Made by a program: the position numbers and the translations under genes
Notes under the pieces: generated by a model
Databases searched by the model: none
Seen by the model: the letters and a program-made list of their open reading frames with translations, nothing else
Told to the model about the DNA's origin: nothing
Shown here: piece after piece, positions 47,681 to 58,349 of the stretch
How the letters are laid out: every line of letters starts with the position of its first letter
Numbering within the stretch: the stretch's first letter is position 1
Source: Prorocentrum cordatum
Taxonomy: Eukaryota; Sar; Dinophyceae; Prorocentrales; Prorocentraceae
DNA length: 64,000 bases
Assembly: GCA_963575745.1 (NCBI GenBank)
Contig: CAUYUJ010020585.1
Span: forward strand, 1 to 64,000
Direction: 5' to 3'

Positions 47681-47845
47681 GGGTCCGAGTAGATGGGGTC
47701 GAAGGATCGCGCCGACTCGCCGATGAATCGGCGACGTCGGTGATGCATCGGCGCCGTCGGCGTGGAGAAAATCGGGCCACATCGCGCCGCATCACCGATG
47801 CATCGGTGATGCGGCGCGATTCTCCGACCCCATCTACTCGGACCC
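47681..47845. repeat. Fold-back element, perfect 40-bp palindrome
   Basis: Outer arms 47681-47701 and 47825-47845 are perfect 21-bp inverted repeats (core GAGTAGATGGGGTC / GACCCCATCTACTC). Inside lies a perfect 40-bp palindrome at 47781-47820, whose left half is ATCGCGCCGCATCACCGATG. There is also a 7-bp stem CGCCGAT / ATCGGCG at 47718-47733. As single-stranded DNA or RNA it would form a compact multi-stem structure. Related words (TAGATGGGGTCG, ATCGGCGATGCATC) occur at 60405-60612. No coding capacity. Confidence 0.9.
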
Positions 47846-48778
47846 CGTCTACAGGCAAAACAGGCAGCAGCAGGACCAGACCAGCAGCAGGACCTGGAAA
47901 ACGAGTGCGTCGAATCCTGCCCTCCGATTCGCTCGAAGATCGGGGATATACAAATTAACCCGGGTCAATTTCAAACCCAGGTCAGTCAGGCTTTGCAGGA
48001 TCCTGCAGGACCCTGCAGGATCCTGCGCGCAAGCCCAGGTCAGCGCACCATGGCCCTGCCGGATCCTGCAAGACCATGAGCTCTGACGAACCCCCGCTTG
48101 CATCGACCCCCGTCTCAAGGCTCCCGACAAGAATCCACAGCAGGCCTGCTGGCCACCTGGCTTTGGAGGGGGCCAGGGGGTCTGAACTGGCTGGGACCCC
48201 CGGTCAGGAGGGGGGATGGGGCTACATCCGCTCAACATCTACCCCTGGGGTCCATCCAGCTAGATTTTCCCCCATGATCCAATGTTCACCGTCCGCGAGC
48301 ACGAAAAAAGCCAAAAACCTTTCCGAACCCGCGAGGCTGCCCGCCATTCTCGCTGGCCAGAACCAGTGATGGGCCACCTCTGAACCCCAGACGGGGGCTC
48401 AGAGGGGGACCCATGCCTTGGATCAAATCTCAAGCGGAAAAAGAGAAAGGCCACGCGTGTCGCCCTCTAGGAGCGCTTCGGGGCCAAATCGCCGATGATT
48501 ACCAGACGTTGATCGACGCAAGTGCACTGTAAAGACTGTCCTAACAGGGTTACAAGGTCCCTGTGATCGCCGACCGAAACCTCCGAAGCGCTGAAAGAAT
48601 CCACAGCAGGCCTACCAGGCGGGCAATCTGGCTCACACCGCGCCCTCACGCGCACACGCCCGCGGCGCCCGCGCCGAGGCCTCGGCGGCCGCAGTCAAAC
48701 GAACCCCCAGAGTTGGATCTGGTCCTGGCGCGGCGCGGCGCGGCGGCCTGGCACCGGAGCCCAGCCAGCCAAGCGGCC
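47846..48778. other. Unassigned, with CCTGCAGG repeats
   Basis: 47993-48027 is a small tandem array of GCAGGATCCT / GCAGGACCCT units, with one more near 48058. The rest has no recognised gene; the phrase AATCCACAGCAGGCCT occurs twice (48130-48145 and 48598-48613). Confidence 0.4.
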
Positions 48779-48833
48779 CCGACGACGCCGATGACGAGGC
48801 CGAGGACGAGGCCGACGACGCCGACGCCGACGC

Positions 48834-48885
<52 letters not shown>

Positions 48886-49362
48886 GACGACGACGACGAC
48901 GACGACGACGACGGCGACGGCAACGACCACGGCGGCGAAGACGACGACGATGACGAAGACGCCGACGACAAAAACGACGACGACGACGGCGACGACGACG
49001 AGGACGCCGACGCCGACGGCGCGGAGGACACCGATTCAGACACAAACGCCGACCCCGTCCACGACGACGACGACGAAGACGGCGACGACCACGACGACAA
49101 CGACTACGACGACGACGACGACGACAACGACGACGAAGACGAGGACGCCGACGACGACGGCGACGCCAAAAACGACGACGACGACGAGGCCGACAACGAC
49201 GCCGACGCCGACGCCGACGTCGACGATCACGCCGACTCCGACGCCGACTCCGACGCCGACAACGACGACGACGAAGAAAACGAAGACGCCGACGACGACG
49301 ACGGCGACGACGACGGCGGCGACGACGTCGACGACGACGACGCCGTCGACGCCGACGAGGAG

Positions 49363-49398
<36 letters not shown>

Positions 49399-49938
49399 AA
49401 CACCGACGACGACGACGACGACAACACCTCCGACGAAAACGACGACAACCACGGCGGCGAGGACGACGACGAGGACGAAAACGCCGACGACGACAACGAC
49501 GACGACGATGGCGGCGACGACGACAAGAACGCCGACGCCGACGGCGCGGAGGACGCCGATGCAGACGCAAACGCCGACGCCGACGACGAGGACGACGACG
49601 AAGACGGCGACAACGACGACGACGACGACGACGCCGATGACGACGACGACGACGCCGATGACGACGACGACGAAGACGAGGACGCCGACGACGACGGCGA
49701 CGCCAAAAACGATGACGACGACGACGACGAGGCCAACAACGACGCCGACGCCGACGCCGACGTCGACGATCACGCCGACTCCGACGCCGACGCCGACAAC
49801 GACAACGACGCCGACGCCGACGACGCCGACGACGGTGACGACGACGACGACGAAAACGAAGACGCCGAATACGACGGCGGCGACGACGGCGGCGACGACG
49901 AGGACGACGACGAGGACGCCAACGACGCTGGCGAGGAG

Positions 49939-49984
<46 letters not shown>

Positions 49985-51024
49985 ACGACGTCGACGACGA
50001 CGTCGACGAGAAGAACGACGACGGCGAGTTCGACGCCGGCACCGACGACGACGGCGACGACGACGCCAACACTCACGAAGACGACAACGACGACGCCGGC
50101 GACGACGCCGACGACGACGGCGAGGACGACGACGCCGAGAATGACGTCGGCGCCGACGCCGACACCGACGCCGACGCCAACGCCGACCACAACGCCGACG
50201 CCAGCGCCGACGCCGACAACGAGAACGACAACGACGCCGACGACGACGGCGAGGACGACGTAGATGACGACGAGGACGAGGACGAGGACGCCGACGACGA
50301 CGACGAATGCCGAAGACGACACCGGCGAGGAGAGCGCCAACGCCGCCGCCGACGACGACGCCGACGCCGACGACGGCGACAACGGCGACGACGACGGCGA
50401 GGACGACGACGAAGACGACAACGAGAACGAGTTGCCGACGACGCCGACGCCGACGACAACGGCGAGAAGGACGCCGACGCCGACGCCGACGCCGACGCTT
50501 ACGAAGACGACGACGACGCCGACAACGACGGCGACAACGACGACGCCGACGCCGACGCCGACGCCGACGACGACAATGACAACGACGACGACGTCGACGA
50601 CGACGACGACGACGACGACGGCGAGGAGGGCGCCGACGCAGACGACGACGACGCCGACGACGACAACGACGACAACCACGACGACGCCGACGAGAATGCC
50701 GACGACGACGGCGCCGACGCCGAGACGAGGACGCCGACGCCGACGACGAGGACGCCGACACTGACGCCGACGCCGAGACGAGGACGCCGACGACGACGAC
50801 GACGGGGACAACGACGACGCCGACAACGACAACGAAGACGACGACGAGGACGTGGACGACGACGACGACGACGACGACGACGGTGCCGACGACGACGACG
50901 ACCACGACAGCGCCGGCGACGACGACGACGAAGACGACATCCACGACGACGAGGACGACGACGAGGAGGCCGACGACGATGGCGGGGACGTCGACGACGA
51001 CGCCGACGACGCCGACGCCGCCGA

Positions 51025-51055
<31 letters not shown>

Positions 51056-51202
51056 AACGACGCCGACAACGACGACGACGGCGAAGACGACGTCGAGAAC
51101 GAGAACGACCACGACGACAAGAACGACGACCACGACGAGGTCGCAAACGACGACTTTGAGGAAGACGCCGACGCCGACGCCGACGACGCCGCCGCCGCCG
51201 CT

Positions 51203-51233
<31 letters not shown>

Positions 51234-51805
51234 GCGAGGACGTTGACGAGGACGAGGACGCCGACGACGACGGCGTCGACGACGCCGACAACGACGGCGA
51301 GGAGGGCGCCGACGCCGACGTCGACAACGACGCCGACGTCGACAACGTTGAGGACGCCGACGCCGACGCCGACTCCGACGAGGACGCCGACGACGACGGC
51401 GAGGAGGACGCAGACGCTGGCGACGACGCCTACGCCGACGCCGACGAAGACGACGACGACAACGACGACGACAACATCGGCGGCGGCACCGACGACGACG
51501 ACGACGACGACGACAACGGCGGCGGCGACGACGATAACACCAACGACGACGACGACGACGACGACGATGAGTCGGCGACAACGACGACGACGGCGAAGAT
51601 GACGCCAACGCCAACGCCGACTGCAACGGCGACTCCGACAACGACGCCGACGCCGACGCCGACGACGGCGAGGAAGGCTCCAACGCTTACGACGGTGACG
51701 ACCACGACGACGACGAGGATGCCGTCATCGACGTCGAGGACGTTGACGACGCCGAGGCCGGCGACGACGAAGGCGCCGACGACGACGGCGAGGATGTGGG
51801 AGAAG
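48779..51805. repeat. 3-kb (GAC)n-type satellite
   Basis: Almost entirely GAC triplets mixed with GCC, GAG, AAC and GGC triplets in the same register, with frequent GACGCC hexamers. It stays free of stops in several frames on both strands over more than 2 kb (for example 48563-50263 plus and 48695-51133 minus), because GAC, ACG, CGA and their complements are not stops. The register drifts near 50280-50320 and again near 50450-50900, where the plus frame changes from Asp/Ala to Thr/Pro. The predicted proteins are repeats of Asp/Ala/Glu, Thr/Pro, Arg/Arg or Val/Ser and are not accepted as genes. Confidence 0.93.
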
Positions 51806-51999
51806 GGCGTTGTACGCACGAAGAGTCGCACTGACGAAGGGGGGAGCACGTGCGAGGACGCGGAGGAGGAGGAGGAGGAGGATGAGGATGAGGATGAGGA
51901 TGATGATGAGGATGGGGATGAGGATGAAGATGAGGATGAGGATGATGTTGAGGATGAGGATGAGGATGAGGTTGATGATCATGATGATGATGATGATGA
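51806..51999. repeat. GAGGAT/GAT repeat, LINE 3' border
   Basis: GGA units (51857-51880) change into GATGAG and GATGAT units up to 51999. It forms the 3' border of the LINE on the minus strand, where it reads as TCATCATCATC immediately after a 12-base 3' untranslated stretch. The matching repeat on the other side of the LINE starts at 57036. Confidence 0.85.
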
Positions 52000-52011
52000 C
52001 CCACTCGTTCC

Positions 52012-55000
52012 TCAGTGGTCAGGACGATTGAAAAGGGCACGCACCGTCCTCCTCTTCTTCGCGATGGCCCGAGCCCTCGCGGAAAGAAGGGGGGCGATTG
52101 CCGCTGGACCCCGCCTCTTGTGAGCTCGGAGGAAATTGAACGCAGAGATTGCAAGGTCATGCACAATCAGAGCGGAGCAGAGAGCGACACCCTCCAGGGA
52201 CGGCCGAAGGCAAAGCAGCAGTCTATCTTCGGGCGACCAGGCGCAATAATCTTCGGGAAGGCCAGGAAGGAGGCGAGACAGCTGGAAGAGCAAAAGCGGG
52301 CATGATAAATAATGCAAGACATGATCACCACCCATCGCATTACATCCGAAACGGCAGGCTTGGAGACCCTGGTTGAAGCGGGCAGAGGTGCACCAGCCAT
52401 TACATATGGATCTCAGATAAGCTGCACAAACGAATGGGGCAATGTTACCAGCGACTTTTAAAATTTTGAAAGCTAGGTCAGAATGCCACATCTGTATATT
52501 GGGCCAAAACTTCCTAAGCCTGGGAATAAGAGCAACCGTCAAAGGGGCCCGACTCAGAGATTCACGATGTTTAAGCACCTTGAGGATCCTCTTCTGGAGC
52601 ATGGACATGTCGGGGTCGGAGGGGCTACTGTGGATGGCTTGAAAACGTTCAAACAGACCACATAGGGACCCAGTCATGGACTCACGAACCCAATCGACCC
52701 TCCGAGGCACAGCAAGCCGGTCCACTTCGTCATCTCGGAGCTCGCGCCAGCGATCGCATATACGAGGAAAGGCCTCGGACCGAAGACACACACGATACAT
52801 GGCAGCTTGATTCTCGAGAGTGACCGAGCGGAACTGGACGGGCAGACCGATCTCGTCCGCGTGAGCCAGCACGAGAGAAGGAACAGCCCACCTCGGGCCT
52901 GCCGTCAGAAACTGGTGAGCATCCCGCTCAGCGCGGAGAACAGCAGCAGGCGCGGGAAGAAATTGAGCAGGGAAGCTGAGCAGAGGAAACCCGAAAGAAA
53001 GTGTTGTAGGCATAGATGTTCTGGGTAAGACCCAGGGCAAGACCGCGAATGTACTGGGGCCGACTTTTGAGCTTTCGCAGGGGACCGATCCAGCTCCTCT
53101 CGGGGCCGCCTGGCCCCACCATCATCCCCGGGTATCTAGCCGACGATCCAACTTGGAAAGATGAAACATTGAGCCCGACTCCCTGGAACATGGTAACGAT
53201 CTCGGCCTTCTCGATGCCGCCTGGGAAGACGATGACGCACTTCTTCGGGTTCAACGCAAGGCCAGTGGCCAAAGCTGCCTTCGTCAGGAGGCGCACAACT
53301 ATCGGGAGAGACACCAACAAGTCCTTAGAGAGCACCCCGACGTCATCCGCGAAGGCGAATGGCCTGCCTGGATTTGGTCTCAGAGCTTTTTCCAGATGTC
53401 GGACCAGAGGATCAAAACATAACGCGAAAATAACCCCGCTCAGCGGACATCCTTGCTTCACCCCGCGGAGGATCTGGAAACCAGCAAAAACCTGCCCTCT
53501 GAGCACAGTCTGTGTCCAAATTCTTATACAACTCACTGATGGCAAAGAGGAAGTACCTCGGCACTCCTAGCTTCGAGAGGCAGCCGAAGATCCAGTCATG
53601 ATCAAGCGACGGAAACGCGGCCGCGATGTCGAGCAGGAAAAGCCCGGCTCGCTGACAGTCTTGAAATGAGAAAAAGTCAATCAGTGGGAACTCCATTTCC
53701 AGAATATGGTCGATCATGCTGCGTTTTTTTTAAGAAGCCCTTCTGGGAGAGAGAGACAGAGTACTGCGCCTGTACAGCGAGCGGATCAGCTAGAGCAGCA
53801 GCCAGCACCTTGTTGTCACAGCTGGAGAGAGGTATAGGACGGGTTGCTCCCGCGGCCCGTGAGAGTTCAAAATCCTGACGAAGATCACCACCCTCCCCCT
53901 CCTTCGGGATAAAGACAGTGAAAGTATTGTTGAATCCCTCCTTCATCTCCTTACAGTCTAAGAGGTCGGAGTAAAGGGAGAACAGGCACTGGTGGCAGAG
54001 CTCGCCGCCTGCTTTCCACGCAGCATATCCAATGCCGTCGGGACCTGGGGCAGATTCCTTTCTGGCAGCGAGAACACCTACGAACTCGTGATACATGAAC
54101 CTCCGCTGAATCCCAGGCGAGACCTGCTGGACCTCCTGGAACAACCAATGCTTAACCTCCTCGTATTTCGGCCCACGGGCACGCTCGGCGTGGACCTCAC
54201 CCCAGTGGTTAGCCAGATTGCGAGCACTGTTGGCCATAGACCAAGACGCACCACCCCCAGGGTCAGGCACATGACACAACGTGAGACGACGACGTTTAGG
54301 AGACCAAAGCCTGAGAAGATCATGCAACTGAGATGGCCGCGGGTCGGCGCGCGAGGCGCTGGGGTTCTCGGCAAAGAAGTCGCTGATCTCAGCGTGCAGG
54401 ATATCACTGCACACTCCCTGCAGATACTTGAAAAAAAAGCCGAATAATCAGAGTAGCGCGCGCTCTCGACGTCATAGAACTGCTGCAGAACAGGCAGCGA
54501 CTGAAGGCACCTCTTTACCAGCGCCTGATTGCCATTTTGAGTCGCACGCATAAGCTTCAAACAGATGGCAACTTTCTGGCGATCGGTGACGGGGCCGTAG
54601 CGAAAAAGCCTCTCTAGAAGCCTGTCCTTCACCGCAAACATACAATCTTTGAGCTCCAGGATGCGTTCTCTAGGGTCCTCCGAGAGCCCGACTTCCAGAG
54701 CCACTTCGTTCAATAGCTGTCCGGACTCAAGATGCTGGGAAACCCACTTGGGGAGCTTACACTGGCTGGATTTGTTGGGTGCGATCTGAAGGACGACGGG
54801 AATATGACCCGACGGCTCGCGACGATCGCGGGCTTGCCCGACGACGAAACTCCTGGGCGACAAATCCAAGAGAACCGAGCTCGGCAAATTACAATCCCAC
54901 CTACCCAGACGACCGACGCTAACAACAGCTTCATGGGCAACGCATCTATGAGTGAAATCACCTTGCTCGACTTCAGCAAATTGAAGAAAGAGGCGATCGA

Positions 55001-55739
55001 ATAGGTCACCTAGCCTAGAAGCCGCATTGATCCTTGGAGCTTCGTCCGAGACCAGGGAAACACGAGACTCGCCAGACTCCAGGAAGTTCCAGTCACCGCC
55101 CAGGAAGACCGACGCCAAGTTAACCCCCAAGGTGTGCCGACGAATTTTCCGAAGAAGCTCCATCTTCAAATGCTGCTTCCTCTGAGGCTCTACATGAACG
55201 CTAATTAGTTGAATACTGCCAGCAGGACCATGAAACGTGAGCGAGAGAACCCGGCCTGGGTCAATCACGAGGGCCCGAGGATCGCCTTCAAACTGAGCAG
55301 CTAGTGTCTTGCGAATAGATATCACCACACCACCAGCATTGGAGGGAAGGATATAGCCGAAGTGCACAAAGTCGTGGAAGTCACGCTCGAGACTCGACAA
55401 GTCGGCTTCTGAACCGTGCGCTTCCTGCAAGAATGCAACGTCGTTGTTTTGATAAAGCCATCGAGCCTTCCCCTGGGCACGCCCCTGTCGAGACTCTGAT
55501 CCAGAAACTGCTCCGACAAAAGTGCCTGAATTCCAAGAGACAAAATTACACGCTCGCGAGAAAAAAAAAGGCCGCTGGCATTCTGATCTTGACTGCACAG
55601 GGGGAGGAGACGGGGAGGAGGAGGAGGAGGAAGAGGAAGAGGAAGAAGCCCTCCGACGCTTTCGGCTGCCACGCAGCCGCCGTCGCTTCAGAGGCGAGAG
55701 CAGCGGCGGATTAGGAATATCAAAAACACAGCCTCCCAT
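52012..55739 (-). pseudogene. LINE ORF2: endonuclease and RT
   Basis: ATG at 55737-55739. 55590-54700 is an exonuclease-endonuclease-phosphatase domain: CNFVSWNSGTF, VAFLQEAHGSE (catalytic Glu), LGGDWNFLESGES, and PSGHIPV, where SDH is normally expected. Frame changes near 54420. 54414-53677: RT start, SAPGPDGIGYAAWK and later PIPLSSCDNKVLA. Frame changes near 53725. 53717-53412: AGLFLLDIAAAFPSLDHDWI (first catalytic Asp). Frame changes near 53500. 53545-52928: ILRGVKQGCPLSGVIFAL and FAFADDVGVL (catalytic FADD box). Frame changes near 53000. 53040-52012: thumb and C-terminal C-x3-C ... H..C motif (CRFGCNAMGGDHVLHYLSC). Together they make a complete but shifted ORF2. The DH box change and the shifts argue against activity. 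Confidence 0.85.
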
Positions 55740-57013
55740 TTCCTCACCCGTCGAGCGTGCTGAGATCGAACTAAAGTTTGAATTGGCGTTCGTCCCACTC
55801 GAGCGACCGTGCTGCCATGAAGACCATCAGGCGGACTGACTGAGAAGGCCCTGGACCAGGCCAGGATCTCTAGCAGCGTGGTGAACTGAGGTTCGAAGGA
55901 GAGCATCCCGTCTGTGGCATCAGTGCACTTGACTAGCTCATACGGCTCATCCTGGTAGATCAGGTAGCACACTCCCTGGAACGGATTGCAGCCCAGCTTC
56001 ATCTCTGATTGTCACAGTCCGTGTTGTAGCAGAATATCCTTGCATACAGACCAACATTTGCTCATCGCGTAGCTCCCCCTCCTCGCTTCGATGGGTAAAT
56101 CGCGGCCCACGCGGATCTGGCGCATGGAACCTGCTCGCGGGTCGCGCCACATGGAGGGCGCCGCACGGAACTGACCGTAGAAATTGTTCGCATCCTGCTC
56201 GGGTTCGAACTTCACGACGCAGGCCGCCTGCACATTGCGAGACCACGCCTGACACCGATTGCGATATGATGCAGGCAAAGAACTCTTGATGGACGCGAAA
56301 TGCTCGTCGAGCTTGGTCTTCAGCAATTTTCGCGGAAATCCTCGTACCCAGACCTTCGTGCGATCAGGAAGGTCGCTGTCGTCGACAAGATTGATCACGT
56401 TGCCGCCCACTCGAGCCCGCTTTCGGTCACTGCCAACCGACCGCACAGAGGCGGCAGTTGAACTTGCCGCTGAGGTGGAAGCAGACTGGGCAGCAGCCAA
56501 CTCGGACAACTTCTTCTCGATGGCGGCAATCTTGAGAGAGACAGTGCTTGAAGCTCTTGGAATGCCGCCAATCGTCTCGCCCTCGCCGTGGGGGCCACCA
56601 TCGCAGTCCTGGAAATCCCGCGAGTCCTGCAGCACACGAATCTGCGCCTCTAGCTTGGCAAACCTCTCGTCGGTCTCAGCCTTGGCCGAGTCCATGCGCA
56701 GGCTGAGCGAGTTCGACGAGGCTTGCGCTTCTGCAACGGCGGCAGCCAGCTTGTCGAGCGCGTCCTTGGTGTCTGCAGCCTGCTGGTGAGCCGCAGCGCC
56801 TTGCCCCTTCAACAGAGCCTCGATGCTCTCCAGGGCGACAGGCGTCGCAGCAGACGGAGAGAGCAACTGGCGAGCGATGAGTCTGAGGGCCTGCCGCGAC
56901 CAGGGCTGGTCTCCGACAGGGAACGTGGGTGCGAACGGGGCGCTGCACCCAAGAGGCCCGAGCCTCCCCGTCGGCTGCAACCAAGGATCTAACCCCAGGG
57001 CGCAGGTTAGAGC
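55688..57013 (-). pseudogene. LINE ORF1: coiled coil, RNA-binding-like
   Basis: The frame is open from the spliced leader onward, but no ATG precedes the recognisable protein; the first plausible residues start at a TTG (56978-56980). It encodes an Ala/Gln-rich coiled coil (DALDKLAAAVAEAQASSNSL, then AKAETDERFAKLEAQIRVLQ). Next come a basic segment (SDRKRARVGG) and a region that resembles an RNA-recognition fold: TKVWVRGFPRKLLKTKLDEHF, CVVKFEPEQDANNFYGQFR. A TGA at 56012-56014 interrupts it; the same frame continues to 55688 with MKLGCNPFQGVCYLIYQDEPYE, which looks like the true C-terminus. Its product would bind LINE RNA. It overlaps the start of ORF2 by about 50 bases. Confidence 0.65.
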
Positions 57014-57035
57014 CTTGAGCCAAAATGGCTACGGA
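57014..57035 (-). other. Dinoflagellate spliced-leader relic
   Basis: The minus strand reads T followed by CCGTAGCCATTTTGGCTCAA and G, all 22 positions of the conserved dinoflagellate spliced leader. In these organisms the leader is trans-spliced onto the 5' ends of nuclear mRNAs. A genomic copy of the mature leader fused to a gene is the known mark of an mRNA that was reverse transcribed and reinserted. Here it is fused to the 5' end of a LINE, 33 bases before the ORF1 frame. Confidence 0.95.
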
Positions 57036-57095
57036 TGATGATGATGACGATGATGATGATGATGATGATGGCGGGGGGGAGGAGGCGGATAATGA

Positions 57096-57128
<33 letters not shown>

Positions 57129-57690
57129 GCAGGAGGAACAGGAGCAAGAGGAAAAGGATGAGGAGGCGGAGGCGGAGGAGCAGAAGCAGGCGGAGGAGGA
57201 GGAGCAAGAGGAAAATAAGGAGGAGCAGGAGCAAGAGGAGGAGGAGGAGGAGAACGAAGAGGAGGATCGGGAGCAGGAGCAGGAGCAAGAGGAGGATGAG
57301 GAGGAGGAAGACTGGGAGGACGAGGAGGAAGACGGGGGGGAGGAGGAGGAGGAGGAGGAGGAGGAGGACAGGGGGGAGATGGGCAGAGAGGCGGGGGAGA
57401 AGGAGGATCCAGCGGGAGGAGGAGGAGGAGGAGCAGGAGGAGGAGGAGGAGGAGAAGGAGGAGAAGGGGAAGGAGGAGGAGGACGAGAAAGCGGAGGATG
57501 AGGATGAGGATGAAGATGAGAATGAGGATGGGGATGAGGACGGGGAGGACCAGGCGGAGGTGGAGGAGGAAGAGGAGGAGGAGGAGGGGACTGAAAAGGA
57601 GGAGGAGGAAGGAGGAGGAGGACTTGGAGGAGGAAGAGGAGGAAGAAGAGGAGGAGGGGGAGGGGGGGGAGGAGGAGGAAAAGAAAGGGA
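57036..57690. repeat. GAT and GGA purine repeats
   Basis: It begins with (GAT)n (57036-57070), the 5' target side of the LINE insertion. It continues as imperfect (GGA)n with CAGGAG and GGATGA variants to 57690. Plus-strand Glu-rich and Arg-rich frames and minus-strand Pro/Ser/Leu-rich frames are by-products. Confidence 0.92.
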
Positions 57691-58349
57691 CAATGAATGA
57701 CCCATGCCCGAATGACCAGCTTTCACACCTCACGACCCGCAGATCCGCCAGACCCCGCGCTCCGCGCGAGCGCTGCGCGGAAATGAGCGAGACCGGGGGC
57801 CCCCAAGGATTTTCATTGTCATGGGGCCTCAAAGGGCCAGAAGGGGGTTCTGGGTGTCTGGGGCCCGAATGCCCAAGGACCTCAGGGCGCCTGTTGTTCA
57901 AGAGTTTCCGCGGGGCCCACGGCCCCCAGGGGCCGCGGGGTTTCCTTGCAACAACCGCGGGCCGAGGACGCTGGCCGCGAGCAACCGAGACCATCAGGGC
58001 GTCGCCCCCTTTCCGCCGCCCCGCCAACGCTGAGGGGCCATGGGCCCCGAGCAGCCGAGATCATCACTTGCGTGTTTTTGTGGTAAGCAATGAAACACAC
58101 ACATCGAATACTTCACCTAAGAACACGCATCATGTTTGATACAGCATGGAGACTACTTTCATGCTGCTTTCGGACAGATTCGTTGAACATGTTGCACCAT
58201 GATGCACCGCTTGTGCGCATCGGCGCAACTGTTCCTGAGTTTCGTTTTGGATTGGCGCGAAGTCGGCGCGATCGCTATCATCGCGATAAGCTGTAGCGCC
58301 CACGCGATGGCGAATCTCTTATTTTTACTCACGTGCTCTCGCGTCTTGA
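57691..58349. other. Unassigned spacer
   Basis: No gene is supported. It contains the words GGGGCCCCCAAGG-like and GCGGGGTTTCCTTGC (57946-57961), which superficially resemble the LTR-element hairpin but do not pair. An A/T-richer part (58080-58350) has no coding frame of note. Confidence 0.35.

Larger units (their letters stand above)
52000..57035 (-). mobile_element. Full-length LINE with spliced leader
   Basis: A non-LTR retrotransposon on the minus strand. It starts at 57035 with the dinoflagellate spliced-leader sequence, then ORF1 (coiled coil plus RNA-binding-like region) and ORF2 (endonuclease, RT, C-terminal zinc motif), and ends 12 bases after the ORF2 stop, directly against a GAT microsatellite. 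The 5' border is also a GAT microsatellite (57036 onward). ORF1 has one in-frame TGA and ORF2 at least four frameshifts, two of them near homopolymers of eight T (53724-53731) and eight A (54430-54437), so the copy is dead unless these are sequence errors. Total length ~5.0 kb, normal for a two-ORF LINE. Confidence 0.88.

Noticed and set aside
48563-51133. Long open frames (566, 812 and 769 aa) on both strands
   Set aside because: They are products of the GAC repeat, which lacks stop codons in several frames; the translations contain only runs of a few residues.
57946-57961. Member of the GNRA hairpin family outside the LTR element
   Set aside because: GCGGGGTTTCCTTGC has the loop word, but the arms do not pair.
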